Source: Cymbomonas tetramitiformis (Eukaryota; Chlorophyta; Pyramimonadophyceae; Pyramimonadales; Pyramimonadaceae). Taken from it: a stretch of 64,000 nucleotides of DNA. The notes under the pieces are model-generated. The model was given only the letters and a program-made list of their open reading frames with translations, did no database searches and was not told the DNA's origin. How positions within the stretch are numbered: the stretch's first letter is position 1; each line of letters opens with the position of its first letter. Both the position numbers and the translations under genes were made by a program. Location: contig LGRX02035123.1 in NCBI GenBank assembly GCA_001247695.2, forward strand, positions 1 to 64,000, written 5' to 3'. Positions 1 through 10,117 of the stretch are shown here, one piece after another.

Positions 1-1058
1 CCGCTCCCGGACGCTTCACTCTCGGTGGCCCTAAGGGGAGGGCGCGGGTGAGCACCTCGGTGTGCTCACCTCGTGGCGACACGCATGCAAGGGGGGGCCT
101 CCTTGCACGCGCGTGGCGATGCGTCCCGTCGAGACGGGTGCACTCGCCCGGAGCTTGGGGCTCGCCGGCCTCATCAGCACCCCAAGTGTGGGTGCCGCGC
201 TCCGCGCTCGGCGGCGGGGCATGCGTGCGCGGCGTGCTGCTCCCAGGCACGCGCATCAACCTCTGCAAGGAGGCCCGATGCGCCTGGACGCGGTGCACAC
301 GCCGCGCGCTACTCCCAGGCACCATGCGTCTGGTGTGCCTGGCGGGGCAGCGGCGCGTCACGCAGCCCGAGACAGCACAGCGAGAGCTGCTGCCTCATGG
401 CGGTGCGCCTGGCGCGCTCGCGGTGGCTGCCATCCGCCACTCGCGGCGCGCTCTCTCCCCCCCAAAAGAAAAGCGGTCCGCTCCCGGACGCTTCACTCTC
501 GGTGGCCCTAAGGGGAGGGCGCGGATGAGCACCTCGGTGTGCTCACCTCGTGGCGACACGCATGCAAGGGTGGGCCTCCTTGCACGCGCGTGGCGATGCG
601 TCCCGTCGAGACGGGTGCACTCGCCCGGAGCTTGGGGCTCGCCGGCCTCATCAGCACCCCGAGTGTGGGTGCCGCGCTCCGCGCTCGGCGGCGGGGCATG
701 CGTGCGCGGTGTGCTGCTCCCAGGCACGCGCATCAACCTCTGCAAGGAGGCCCGATGCGCCTGGACGCGGTGCACACGCTGCGCGCTACCCCCAGGCACC
801 ATGCGTCTGGTGTGCCTGGCGGGGCAGCGGCGCGTCACGCAGCCCGAGACAGCGCAGCGAGAGCTGCTGCCTCATGGCGGTGCGCCTGGCGCGCTCGCGG
901 TGGCTGCCATCTGCCACTCGCGGCGCGCTCTCTCCCCCCCAAAAGAAAAGCGGTCCGCTCCCGGACGCTTCACTCTCGGTGGCCCTAAGGGGAGGGCGCG
1001 GGTGAGCACCTCGGTGTGCTCACCTCGTGGCGACACGCATGCAAGGGTGGGCCTCCTA
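1..1058 (+). repeat. 477-bp GC-rich satellite array (left)
   Basis: Just over two tandem copies of a 477-bp unit; the same start motif recurs at 1, 478 and 955 and the copies differ at only a few positions. The array stops abruptly at about 1058, inside a unit, against retroelement sequence. The same satellite recurs in inverted orientation at 13285-14985. Long open frames exist in several frames on both strands, but this is expected of stop-poor GC-rich repeats and I do not treat them as genes. Confidence 0.9.
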
Positions 1059-1429
1059 TCCTCCGCAAACATCTCCTGACAAACTGTGGCTGGGTCTGCT
1101 TCTTGCTGAATCTCTCGAAATCGGTGTACTCGATATAAACTACACCACGTATCAGGAATTCCAGGGATGTCCCCCCCAGATCCTGGTATCCTGCCCGTAT
1201 CAGATATCGCCGCTGATGGGCGTGCCACAGGAGATTGCAAGGATTCTAGCACCAGTAGAGTTCCAGAATCGTCACGCACAGAGATGGGCTTATATCTTTT
1301 CCTCACACGCTTCCACCCCTCCAACTCCCACTGTCTGCTGCCTCTTGGAGTGGAGGTCTCCTGAGACATAGCGTGTAGTTGCTCTTCCATAGACAACTCT
1401 TCCCAAGCATACCTTAAAAGGGTAGCTAG
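1059..1429 (-). pseudogene. retroelement gag/pol fragment, distal piece
   Basis: Minus-strand open frame that continues the 2499-4996 retroelement gene. When the transposon at 1430-2498 and one AG duplication are removed, the reading frame runs straight across the junction, giving an uninterrupted hydrophilic segment rich in E, R, W and S. The frame is cut by the 477-bp satellite at about 1058, so the protease/reverse-transcriptase part expected downstream is missing. No catalytic motif is visible in this piece; assignment rests on continuity with the gag segment. Confidence 0.6.
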
Positions 1430-2498
1430 ATGTCTATTGCCAGATCGGTGGGTTTACCCACCGTAACACGCTGTTACGGTGGGTAAACCAACCCTACGCG
1501 TTTGGCGCGTAACGGGGTCGTTATGCGGTTCCGCAAGAAATGTGACATTATAGTGACCAACTAGACACCTAAAACTAATACTAAAAGTACTCGGGGGTCA
1601 ATAGACTTGGCGGCAGACGCTGTTAAACATGCCTCATATTGCGCTCAACTTGAGAAAACTTGAGAAAATAATAGGGTGTGAGTTATGCATTCCCGCTGGT
1701 GCGTGTGGGCGGGAATGGACTGTCCAAGAGTTTGGCGGGCAATGTCCCAACCCCCTTGACTATATATTGAAGGCTCGAGTGACCACATGTGACCCGGACA
1801 AAGCACCTGCTGGCAAGCGATTCGAAGTGACGTTCGAATATGCCGGAGACAAACACGCGAAGTCCCTCGTCTTCATCACCGCGTATTTGCACTTGGGTGA
1901 ATACATGACAATGCACATGCTTAAACACAATGGAATGCCTTGTTGACATGAAAAACGTTTGGTATACTGATATATTTTGATGTACAAACTTTTGCAGCTG
2001 CTTGAGCTGTACCCATTGACGTGAACTTATTTCCCCCACGAAACCCTATGAAAATAACGGATTTTAGCCAATTTTGGGGCTTAATGAACCCCGACACCCC
2101 CATGGTAACGTAGCATGCCTACGATATGCACATGCCTCCCCAAGTGATGTACATCAAAACTTAACATTGTCAACTATCATATATGAAGTGCCAACCCTAA
2201 GATCGCATACTACCGCCTGCCTCCGTACGGCACGGATCTACCAATATTTGTGACACTTGTAAACCCACCGTAAGCAAATTTCCCAACCCACCATAATATT
2301 TGGCAACTTAATGCGCCTCTTACATATCGAAAACACCTTAGAATGATGCAAATTATGTTTTCCATGTTCGAAGGGACTCTTAATGAGTGCCATGAAACAT
2401 AGGTTTGAGACAATATACGCCGTTACATAGAAGCTTTGGGTTGTTTAAAATCGTCATTACGGTGGGTTAACCCACCGTACCCATTTGGCAATAGACAT
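1430..2498. mobile_element. 1069-bp TIR transposon inserted in retroelement gene
   Basis: Ends are inverted copies of ATGTCTATTGCC (1430 onward; complement ends at 2498), followed inward by nested palindromes around GGTGGGTTTACCCACC at both ends. The flanking dinucleotide AG is duplicated (1428-1429 and 2499-2500). Excising the element restores a minus-strand reading frame. Inside is a plus-strand frame of 105 codons (1629-1946) with cysteine pairs but no recognisable domain. Probably non-autonomous; superfamily not recognised. Confidence 0.7.
1629..1946 (+). CDS. small ORF inside the 1069-bp transposon
   Basis: A 105-residue frame starting with ATG, wholly inside the inverted-repeat element. 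It has several cysteines and a mixed hydrophobic/charged composition, with no signal peptide or known motif. It may be a remnant of the element's own protein or a chance frame. Nothing is visible upstream that would fix the start. Confidence 0.25.
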   Translation: MPHIALNLRKLEKIIGCELCIPAGACGREWTVQEFGGQCPNPLDYILKARVTTCDPDKAPAGKRFEVTFEYAGDKHAKSLVFITAYLHLGEYMTMHMLKHNGMPC

Positions 2499-4996
2499 AG
2501 AGGCATCGCCAAATCCAGAGCTGTCAAACTCCGGCTGCGATGTAATTCACCAATATCCACCACACCTCGCTGAAGTAGATTATCAACGTGTGATGTGATC
2601 ATAGATTTCCGGGTACATACCGGTACCACACCCCCTGCAGCGTGATGTGCGAGAGGTAGGTCTGCCATTGTCCGCATCATATCCAGATTGCTCCTTCTGT
2701 TTAGGAACCTGATTGGAATATTGCGTCGCCGCCGTCCATTAATAAGGTCCTTGTCCAGGTCCTTCTGTATGTCAGCAGCAGATACTTTCTGTCGCAGCTG
2801 TTTCCGGATCCGCAGCATCAGAGCCTCCATCGAGGTCGCCCTCCCCTTACTTCGCCACTGCCACGCGGGTAAACGCTGTGACTGTTCCGTCAAGAGGGGC
2901 GCGTACACATTATTGTACATCCATGTGCCCAACACTGCAAAGTGCCGAGGCATAGGATCACCTTCTTCAGGTGAAACTCTCAGCCTACTGCTGAAAGTCA
3001 GTGGCGAGCTTGTCGCCACCGAGAAGGGTGATTCATCACCCTTCCTCCTCGGAGATAGTGATCTCCTCGGAGTTGCGCAACTCCGCATCAATAACCGCCA
3101 GCTGCTCGGAGCACCCTACCAAGGCCGCCAAGGATTCCACGGCCTCTCCATCCATCTCTGCCAAGCTCTCGATCTCCGCCTTTAGCTCGACAGGTGCCCA
3201 CTCAGTGTCCTCATTGCGCGACAACGCCCAGAACAACGCCGCCACTTGTTCTCGGTTTCGAGCTAAACGAGGGGGTGCGTTTGCCTTCCACGCAGCCAAC
3301 TTCACCGCGTCCGTACAGTCCCGCACCAGATGGTCGGGACTTTGACACGCGTAGCAGTTTCTCACTCGCTTCGGATAGGTCGGGGTTGTTGTCAAGGCCG
3401 GGGGCGATGGTCGAGCAGAGGTCGGCGCTGCAGCGAGCTCAGCGTGCGTGGCTGCCATCAATCGATGGGGCTCCCGAGAGCGGCTTCGGAAGAAGGACCT
3501 GGAGGGTGACGGAGATGTAGAAGGGGAATTCTAGGGGCGGCCAGTTCGTTCTCCACTTCTGTTGGATTGAGCCTGAGCCGCCTTCTTCTCCTTGCGCGAC
3601 TCGATGTTTTTGGCAATCTCCAGCACTTTTAAGATTGCCTGAGTAACATCACGGGGCGTCGCCTCCTCCTTCATCTTCTCCTCCCACACATGCGGCTCGG
3701 AGAGGTCCAGCTTGATCCTTCGCAGCTCCTCACCCACCTTGTCAGTGTAGGTGAGTCCCCTCCAGAATATGTATGAGAACTCAGACTCCGAGACTTGCAC
3801 GCACCCTTGAACGACCTTTGCCATAAAGTTCACAGTCTTATGGCGATTGGTCAATCGCGAGTGGTAGGCATCAGCGGTCTCGTCTTTCTTCTGACCAATC
3901 TGGAGGTCATCTCGAAGAGTTTGAAGTTCCGCCACCGGAAGAGTACTCACCGCCAGGTCCCCCAAAAAGACGTCGGGGTCGCTGTATCGAAGACGCCAGG
4001 CCTCCGATGTCCCAGAACCGCCGCCAGCCCTCTCCATATACTCTTTCTGCTCCGTGCCCAATGCAGTTTCTGTCACGGTCCATAGCACCTCGGAGACCGA
4101 AGATTGACGCCCTCTCCCGCATAGCAGCTCGCCTGAGAGAACGCCCTCAGTACCACCTTCTCGTTGAGGAGCTTGTGCAGATTCCTCGCAAAGGTTTCCA
4201 ACTCAGTAATGGCCTTCTCTTTACTCAGCTTTTCCGCGGAAGGGAAGCGGGTCAGCTTTTCAACGAGGCGGTCAATGTTGCTCTGCACCTTGCTCTCCAG
4301 ATAAGCCGCCTTGTCGCCAGGGTCGTGTTCTCCTTGTCCAGGAGGGCGTGGGTTAAAGACCTGAGCGTGTGGAGAAAGGCCTGGACGAGCGTGGGGATGT
4401 GGCGCAACCGGTCCTGCGAACTAGGGACTCCGGTGTTGCGGCGCATGCGGTCCTGAATGAAGGGAATGTCCATGACCTCCTGCAGAAGATCCCGTTGCAG
4501 CCGCGCTGATCTGCGGAATCCCAGAATGAACAGCCACACCGGGATTAAGTCCGACGCAGGGTGTCCCAGGTTGCACAGCAATGCCCGAAGGATGTCCGAC
4601 AGGAGGCACCCCAGATTGAACAGCGAGACCGGGTGGGACTCCAATGTTTGATAGCCCAGGAGGGGCAGCAAGGGCAGGAGGGACTCCAGCAGGTTGTACT
4701 CCAGATGGTACAGATGAGTCTCCTGCGTGTGGTATCATAGCCGATAAGGTTGTCGAAGTGTTCGCAGTAGCCACCGGAATACGCGTTACCATCGGGTCAT
4801 TAAGTATAGGCGTATTGGTCAGAGCCACTGATAATGATGGCGCCCTGACCATTGATGAGGATGGCGCAGCCGAAGAGGATGGAGGCGTCGCAGGAGCTTC
4901 CAAGGCCGGAAGGTTCCTCTCTCTCCGGCACTCGTCTACGTACCATTGACTTCGCTGCACCTCGAACCAGGCTGCCAGACAATCTCGATCCAGCAT
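2499..4996 (-). pseudogene. retrotransposon gag/pol gene, frameshifted
   Basis: Reads on the minus strand from about 4996 down. The order is a Pro/Gly/Val-rich N-terminal region (4996-4490), a helical charged region (about 4490-4090), a capsid-like gag segment (4088-3531), a CCHC zinc knuckle of form C-X2-C-X4-H-X4-C (near 3350) and a long charged tail reaching 2499, continued after the inserted transposon at 1429-1059. The pieces lie in at least three frames, so several indels broke the gene. Zinc knuckle plus capsid-like region are typical of Ty3/gypsy-type gag, where the protein packages the element RNA. No reverse transcriptase remains in the window. The start is uncertain because of the frameshifts. 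Confidence 0.7.
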
Positions 4997-6090
4997 TGTG
5001 CAAAATATTTCCTGTCAGTTTTGTCTTTATATGCTGCTGTTCTCCTTGTATCCTGTAGGTATGCATCCCCAAGGTTAGGGTTTCTTCTTGGTTGTTCGTG
5101 TGTATCCGCGCGGTTTGTTTTAACCGGCTCCCCAACTTTCAGTGTGCCTTGTGAGTTGTCTTCATGTCTATTATTCACTACGCATCTCCTTTGGTTGTGT
5201 TTTCCTCCCCCCGTACTGCCTCCCTTGTTACGCGTTACGCACTCCTTCCGTCTCCTTACACCCTCCTTACTGCATTTCTGAGCTTCGTTTTCCTCAATCC
5301 TTGGTTGTGTATGCCCTATGGGTGCCCCCTCAAAATATTTTCCCCTTTGGGCCGTTTGTACAAAACTTCGTATTTTTACGTAGAGCTCCTGGAGCAATTC
5401 GCTAAATGTCCAATGTCGTCCGTTCAAGCTCGTTTTTATTTTACATTCGTATTTTACCATTTGTAGGCCCTGTGTAAAACATTTCCGTCTAATTTTGCTA
5501 CTATGTGCCCCTATTCCCCCCTTTCTCTGTAGGTACGCCCCCTTTGGGTTAGGGTTTCCCCTCATTTCCCTGCATATAGTTGTGCAGGTTGTTGTAGTCA
5601 GCCTTTTCCCGTTCAATGTATCTTGTGGGTTCCTCTTGTTGTTATTATCCCTATCGTTCTGCCAGCGTGCATGTTCTCCTGACTTCACACTGTTCTCCTT
5701 GTTACGCGTTACATATGTCTGCGGCGTCGTCCCGTCCTTTTTGCAGCACATCTGGGCTTCATTCTTCCCAATATGTCTTTGTGTGTAACCCTTGGTTGTC
5801 TCCTTGGAATATTGCTCTGCTGGGGTTGTTTTTACAAAACTTCGCATTTTTACGTAGAGCTCCTGGAGCAATTCGCTAAATGTCCAATGTCGTCCGTTCA
5901 AGCTTGTTTTCATTTTACATTCGTATTTTACCATTTGTAGGCCCTGTGTAAAATATTTCCGTCCAATTTTGCTATTATGTGCCCCTATTCCCCCCTTTTC
6001 CTGTAGGTAAGCCCCCTTTGGGTTAGGGTTTCCCCTCATTTCCCTCCATATAGTTGTGAAGGTTGTTGTAATCAGCCTTTTCCCATTCAA
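4936..6090 (-). repeat. 483-bp tandem repeat with an open frame
   Basis: About 2.4 copies of a 483-bp unit; for example a block at 5354 recurs at 5837. Because 483 is divisible by three, a minus-strand frame of 384 codons stays open across the copies, encoding a basic, low-hydrophobicity 161-residue repeat. It lies immediately 5' (minus strand) of the gag pseudogene and overlaps its first codons. It could be the untranslated leader of that retroelement or a repeat-derived reading frame; no domain is recognised. Confidence 0.6.
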
Positions 6091-6255
6091 TATATCTTGT
6101 GGGTTCCTCTTGTTGTCACTATCCCCATCGTTCTGCCAGTGTGCAGGTTCTCCTGACTCCGCATTGTTCTCCTTGTTACGCGTTGACTAACACAAGCAAG
6201 GCCAAGCAGTGCGTTCAGTGCAACACACTAGGGAAGTTCGCATCGGCGTTGGATC

Positions 6256-6699
6256 CTAAATGCACGAGTCGTGCACGTCAGTGTCCAAGCCGTCCACCTC
6301 GTGCCAAGGGTCCTCGTACTCGAGGTCGGCAATGTCCTCGTCCTCATGGCTACCAGGCTGCTCTGCTGCCTTCCCCTTTTTGCTGATTCGCGGCGGGCTT
6401 GGCGGCACCGATGGCGGCTTTCCGCTGCGCTTCTCACCAGGAGAGGGCGGTTGCTCTGCTGTCGATGTCCGCACGACGTCGCTGAAACTGCTGAAGTCGC
6501 TGACTGCTCCGCTGCCAGATGGCGGCGCAGCCAGATTGAAGTCTGTGGGCTGCACTTGCCCAGAGACTTTGCCAAACGTGAATTTACCGCCTGGCACTAC
6601 GGTTGGCATAGGGGAGCTGGTCGTGAAAAAACCCGTAGCTGCTGGCGGATGGTTCCGCTCCTCAGCTCTTCCCCTCGCCTTATACTGATTGAAACCCAT
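6256..6699 (-). CDS. hypothetical disordered ORF upstream of gag remnant
   Basis: Minus-strand frame; the internal ATG at 6699 is preferred over the one at 6783 because the upstream part is AT-rich and looks non-coding. The protein (about 147 residues) is rich in Pro, Ser, Gly and Lys and ends in an acidic Asp/Glu/His stretch, so it is probably unstructured. It lies 5' of the 483-bp repeats on the same strand as the gag remnant and may be the first ORF of that retroelement. No domain is recognised. Confidence 0.4.
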   Translation of the reverse strand: MGFNQYKARGRAEERNHPPAATGFFTTSSPMPTVVPGGKFTFGKVSGQVQPTDFNLAAPPSGSGAVSDFSSFSDVVRTSTAEQPPSPGEKRSGKPPSVPPSPPRISKKGKAAEQPGSHEDEDIADLEYEDPWHEVDGLDTDVHDSCI

Positions 6700-8766
6700 G
6701 ATAAATAGACCAAACCCTAATATATATATATTTATCAATAGTGACTTGCAGTCACTTAAGTGATATGTCAGATAACTTATCATTTACTTAGGCATATGGT
6801 AATGCACTGGAGATTATCAAAATGATACCTCCAGTTTCTAAGTAAATCAGAACAATGCTTGAATAATTAGAGCAGTGTCTGTTTAGTAACCTCTATTAGC
6901 TATATCAGTGTCGAGATAAATTCTGATATGTGAGATTTACTAAGATATGCATTGAAGTGATCAGGTTCTGAATCAACTGTCAAAATGCATAGTAGATGAT
7001 GGTGTTGCTCCAGCGATAGAATGAAAGGGCATGGACAGTGCTCAACAGTGACCAACTGTTTTTTGAGCACTGTATATTGCCTTCGGGTCTTGTCGTTTTA
7101 CAGTCCTGTCCTCTTTTGCGTGCCTCCCTCTGGTAATCGTGTTAGGTGTCCTTGGTGCTCCACGTGGTGTTTTACAGTCCGTCTGCATCCAGCCATGTGG
7201 TTCTGTATTGGCACTCTACCGTGGCTTCATTTCCCGGCATCAACAGGCATGTTCTGGTGGCTGTGATCGCTATCGGCATGTCAATTGTTCCGCGTGTGGC
7301 TAGCTTTATTCCTATGTTCACTTGCTGATCGGGGTCTATCTCATCCACCTATTTTACCATCAGTTTTCTTTTGTTCTTGGGTATTCCTCCATTGTGGGTG
7401 TTCGTGTCCTCCTGTTCTTCTTAACCCTAAACATTGGTTTGGTCAGTGGGTGTAGGGAGAGTGCTTGTTTTATTTGTCTCGGGGTGTCTCCCCTGTCCTC
7501 ATGACCTGTATGGTCGCTTGTTGTGCTAGTGGGGTGGTGGTATTCCATACTCCTGTTGCTGTCCTTTCCGTTCTGTTGAGTATGGCCGTCTTTTGCGTAT
7601 GTTTGTCTATGGGTCCCGTTTGTGTCATGTTGAGGTATCGCGCTTGGAGTGTAATGTTGTCATTTTTCTGCCAGTGTTCCTTGGGCTTGTTGAGGCCCGT
7701 GGGTTGGCTGTTGCATATGTAGGGGTACAGGTACCTCACGCCTCTTTGCATGGCTTCCTTGCGGGTTTTGTTCGTGGCGTCTCCACATTTCCTGGCGAGT
7801 TGTTGATGTGGGCTTATCGTTTTTGTGCCATCAGTGGTTATAAGGTGTCTTAAGTCGGGAAAGCTGTGAAATAGTGCCATGCACACTGTGAAGTTTATTG
7901 CGAGCGGTGTATCTTTTTGGAGGGTGACATGTTCGCCAGGTGCTCCTTCCAGTAGGTCCGCTTGCCCCTCAATGAGTCCATCCAGCGTTTTGCTATAATT
8001 CGTTTGTCTCGTGGTGCCACCTAGTTCCTTGCTGGTGCGCGTTCTACTGGCGTCTTGTAGCTGTTGCATAATGTGTGGTTGTTTAATTTAGAGTTTTGTC
8101 GTCATTCCTATTCCCTCTCTTATGTTAATCCCATATTCCAGTAATGAGTTGAGTTTTCAGAGTGTGTTGTATTTTGTCTGTTGGCCTCCCCAGAGTTGTG
8201 CCATGTTTTCACATCCTTGTCTGTTTTGTAGGTGGTAGAGTAGCAGTCCTTCCATGCTTCTGCTGACGCGCGACACTTTCATTTTGTCCCTCAGGCTTCT
8301 CGCCCTTCCGCTGCTGGCGATACTGTAAATCGTTTCGTGTGTTGCCTTGTATGCCCCGTCGCGCCAAGACAGGCGACGTGATTACCACGGTCTGATGAAA
8401 TATTTATTGGATGCCTCTGTTGCTCGGTACAAATCGCACGATGCGTGGTGGTAAGCAAGATGCTGAATAATAATATGGCATTAAAAGGATAAGACCAATG
8501 CGGATATCCTTGGAAACCCACGTTCAGAGAATTTATCAAATGAGAGTTTTTACCGATGATAACAAATGTACGAATTGTCGACAACGTGATCAAGAACACA
8601 TCATGTTCTATTCGCTTGTCCACAGCATGCTTCGTTGCGCGCATATACGCGTTTCTTGCCAAAATCCAGTATGCTGCATAACGATGGGTTGCGCGGGACC
8701 CGCATATTCAATATTCTGGAGCGATTAAACAATACTTTGATAAACGATTGTGGCATGGTTGATAAG
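6700..8766. other. intergenic, T-rich, no supported gene
   Basis: About 2 kb of T-rich plus-strand sequence. The longest frame is a 199-codon minus-strand frame at 7470-8069 with Thr/Asn/Gln-rich translation and no recognisable domain; I would not call it a gene. It may be the leader or LTR of the minus-strand retroelement at 1059-6700, but no LTR pair is visible. Confidence 0.4.
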
Positions 8767-9192
8767 TGTGCTAGGAGGCAAGCACACGAGCAAGAAAAAC
8801 GGCTAAGTACAAAACGCAAGAGTACTCAGTACGGAGTACAGTAGGACCGATCAGAATGATGTTGATGTGAGGTGCCTAGCCTGTTGTACGGAGTACTCAG
8901 TACAGTTGAGTTATGGAAAGAGTTCCTGAATGTATAAGAACTCTAAGTGTAACCAGTTTCGGGGATGAGAACTGAACTGAGAACTGTAACATAAAAAGTA
9001 AGAGCCGTAACTGCTGTATATTGTGTATTAAAAGCATGCACTTGAAAGCAAAAGCATAACTAGAAAGATTTACGAAACCGAAGTCTGATAGTTGACCAAG
9101 CGTAATCATACCTCGTGCGGTCGTTTAATAAGTGTAGATATATTAAGTCCGAAACCGTAAAGAAGAGATAAGCAAGAGTGGAGACTCCTACA
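8767..9192 (+). mobile_element. LTR, left copy (family 1)
   Basis: A 426-bp sequence beginning TGTGCTAGGAGG and ending CTCCTACA, i.e. with TG...CA ends and short inverted termini. It is about 95% identical by eye to 15710-16137. The flanking bases of the two copies do not match (ATAAG versus GTTAC), so no target duplication is seen and one copy may have recombined. Confidence 0.7.
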
Positions 9193-10117
9193 AAATGGTA
9201 ATTAGTCCGTGTTTTCACGTTGCTTCCCTGTTTTGTTTGCGCGAATTCTGATCAAGGCCACCTTGCCTTGCGTGATTAGCTAGCGTAGAGCGACACTACG
9301 AAATCGAGAATGTCTGCTCTTGTGCTTGCGTTGCGCGGCGGTGTGTGGGTTTGAGGGTTCCAGGTACCCTTGGGACCGCGTTGGCGTGGAGGAATCTAGC
9401 CCGACGACAAAATCTTTTGAGGTGCGCGCTTGCCTTCGCGAATTGCCTTGCCCCCTTGATAATTTCTTGAAATCTAGATCTTGTCGCTTGGGGTGGTGTT
9501 CGCGTCGGTGGGTGTGTGTTTGGTGGTTTCAGGTGCCCCTGAAGCCAAGACCGTCGTGAATTTCTTTTCGCACGGTAAATTGCGTGAGAACACTCACGTG
9601 GCAACCCTTGTTTGCGCATGCATAACGCATATGTGGCACGAGCGGTTTGGTTCTAGGATTTAGGCCTCAGGCTTCGGAGATTTAGGAATCGCGTGGATTT
9701 TTTGGCAAAACCGACCCTTCGCGGCGGGAGCGCTGCGCAATTTTTTACAAATTGTGCGGCCTTTGCTAAAATGTCCTCGTGTTTCTAGATCGCGGATGTC
9801 CTAGGTGTTGTACCCTCTAGGCTCGGGAATTGCCGCGCTTCGGCCGGTTTGGCCACTCGTGCTCGTGCACGAGTGGTAAATTCCTGAGTGCGGCGGGTGC
9901 TACTCCTTTGCAATTGCATATATTAGTGCCTCCACACACGATTAGTGTAGCTTCGTCATGTGCTCGAGGGATTAACAACCTCCTCGTGTACGGCGGGAGT
10001 TTGCGGTCGAACCGCACACTCCCCTAGCACTGATTGATTTGGGATGGCGCGAGATCTTGGCCGGGACGTTAGGATGGCGCGAGATCTTGGCCGGGGCGTT
10101 AGGAGTTAAAGTCGGCT
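9193..10117 (+). repeat. leader region of LTR element; dispersed repeat
   Basis: Non-coding sequence following the left LTR. From about 9300 to 10020 it matches, in inverted orientation, 36350-36950 elsewhere in the window; a shared landmark is the GC-rich stretch around GACCCTTCGCGGCGGGAG (9715). Two 33-bp tandem copies (GATGGCGCGAGATCTTGGCC) lie at 10043-10100, just before the GC-rich repeat block. No gene supported. Confidence 0.6.

Noticed and set aside
2688..3185. 165-codon plus-strand frame
   Set aside because: Antisense shadow of the gag/pol pseudogene, whose zinc knuckle and capsid-like segment are on the minus strand.
7470..8069. 199-codon minus-strand frame
   Set aside because: Thr/Asn/Gln-rich translation of T-rich plus-strand DNA with no motif or neighbour support.
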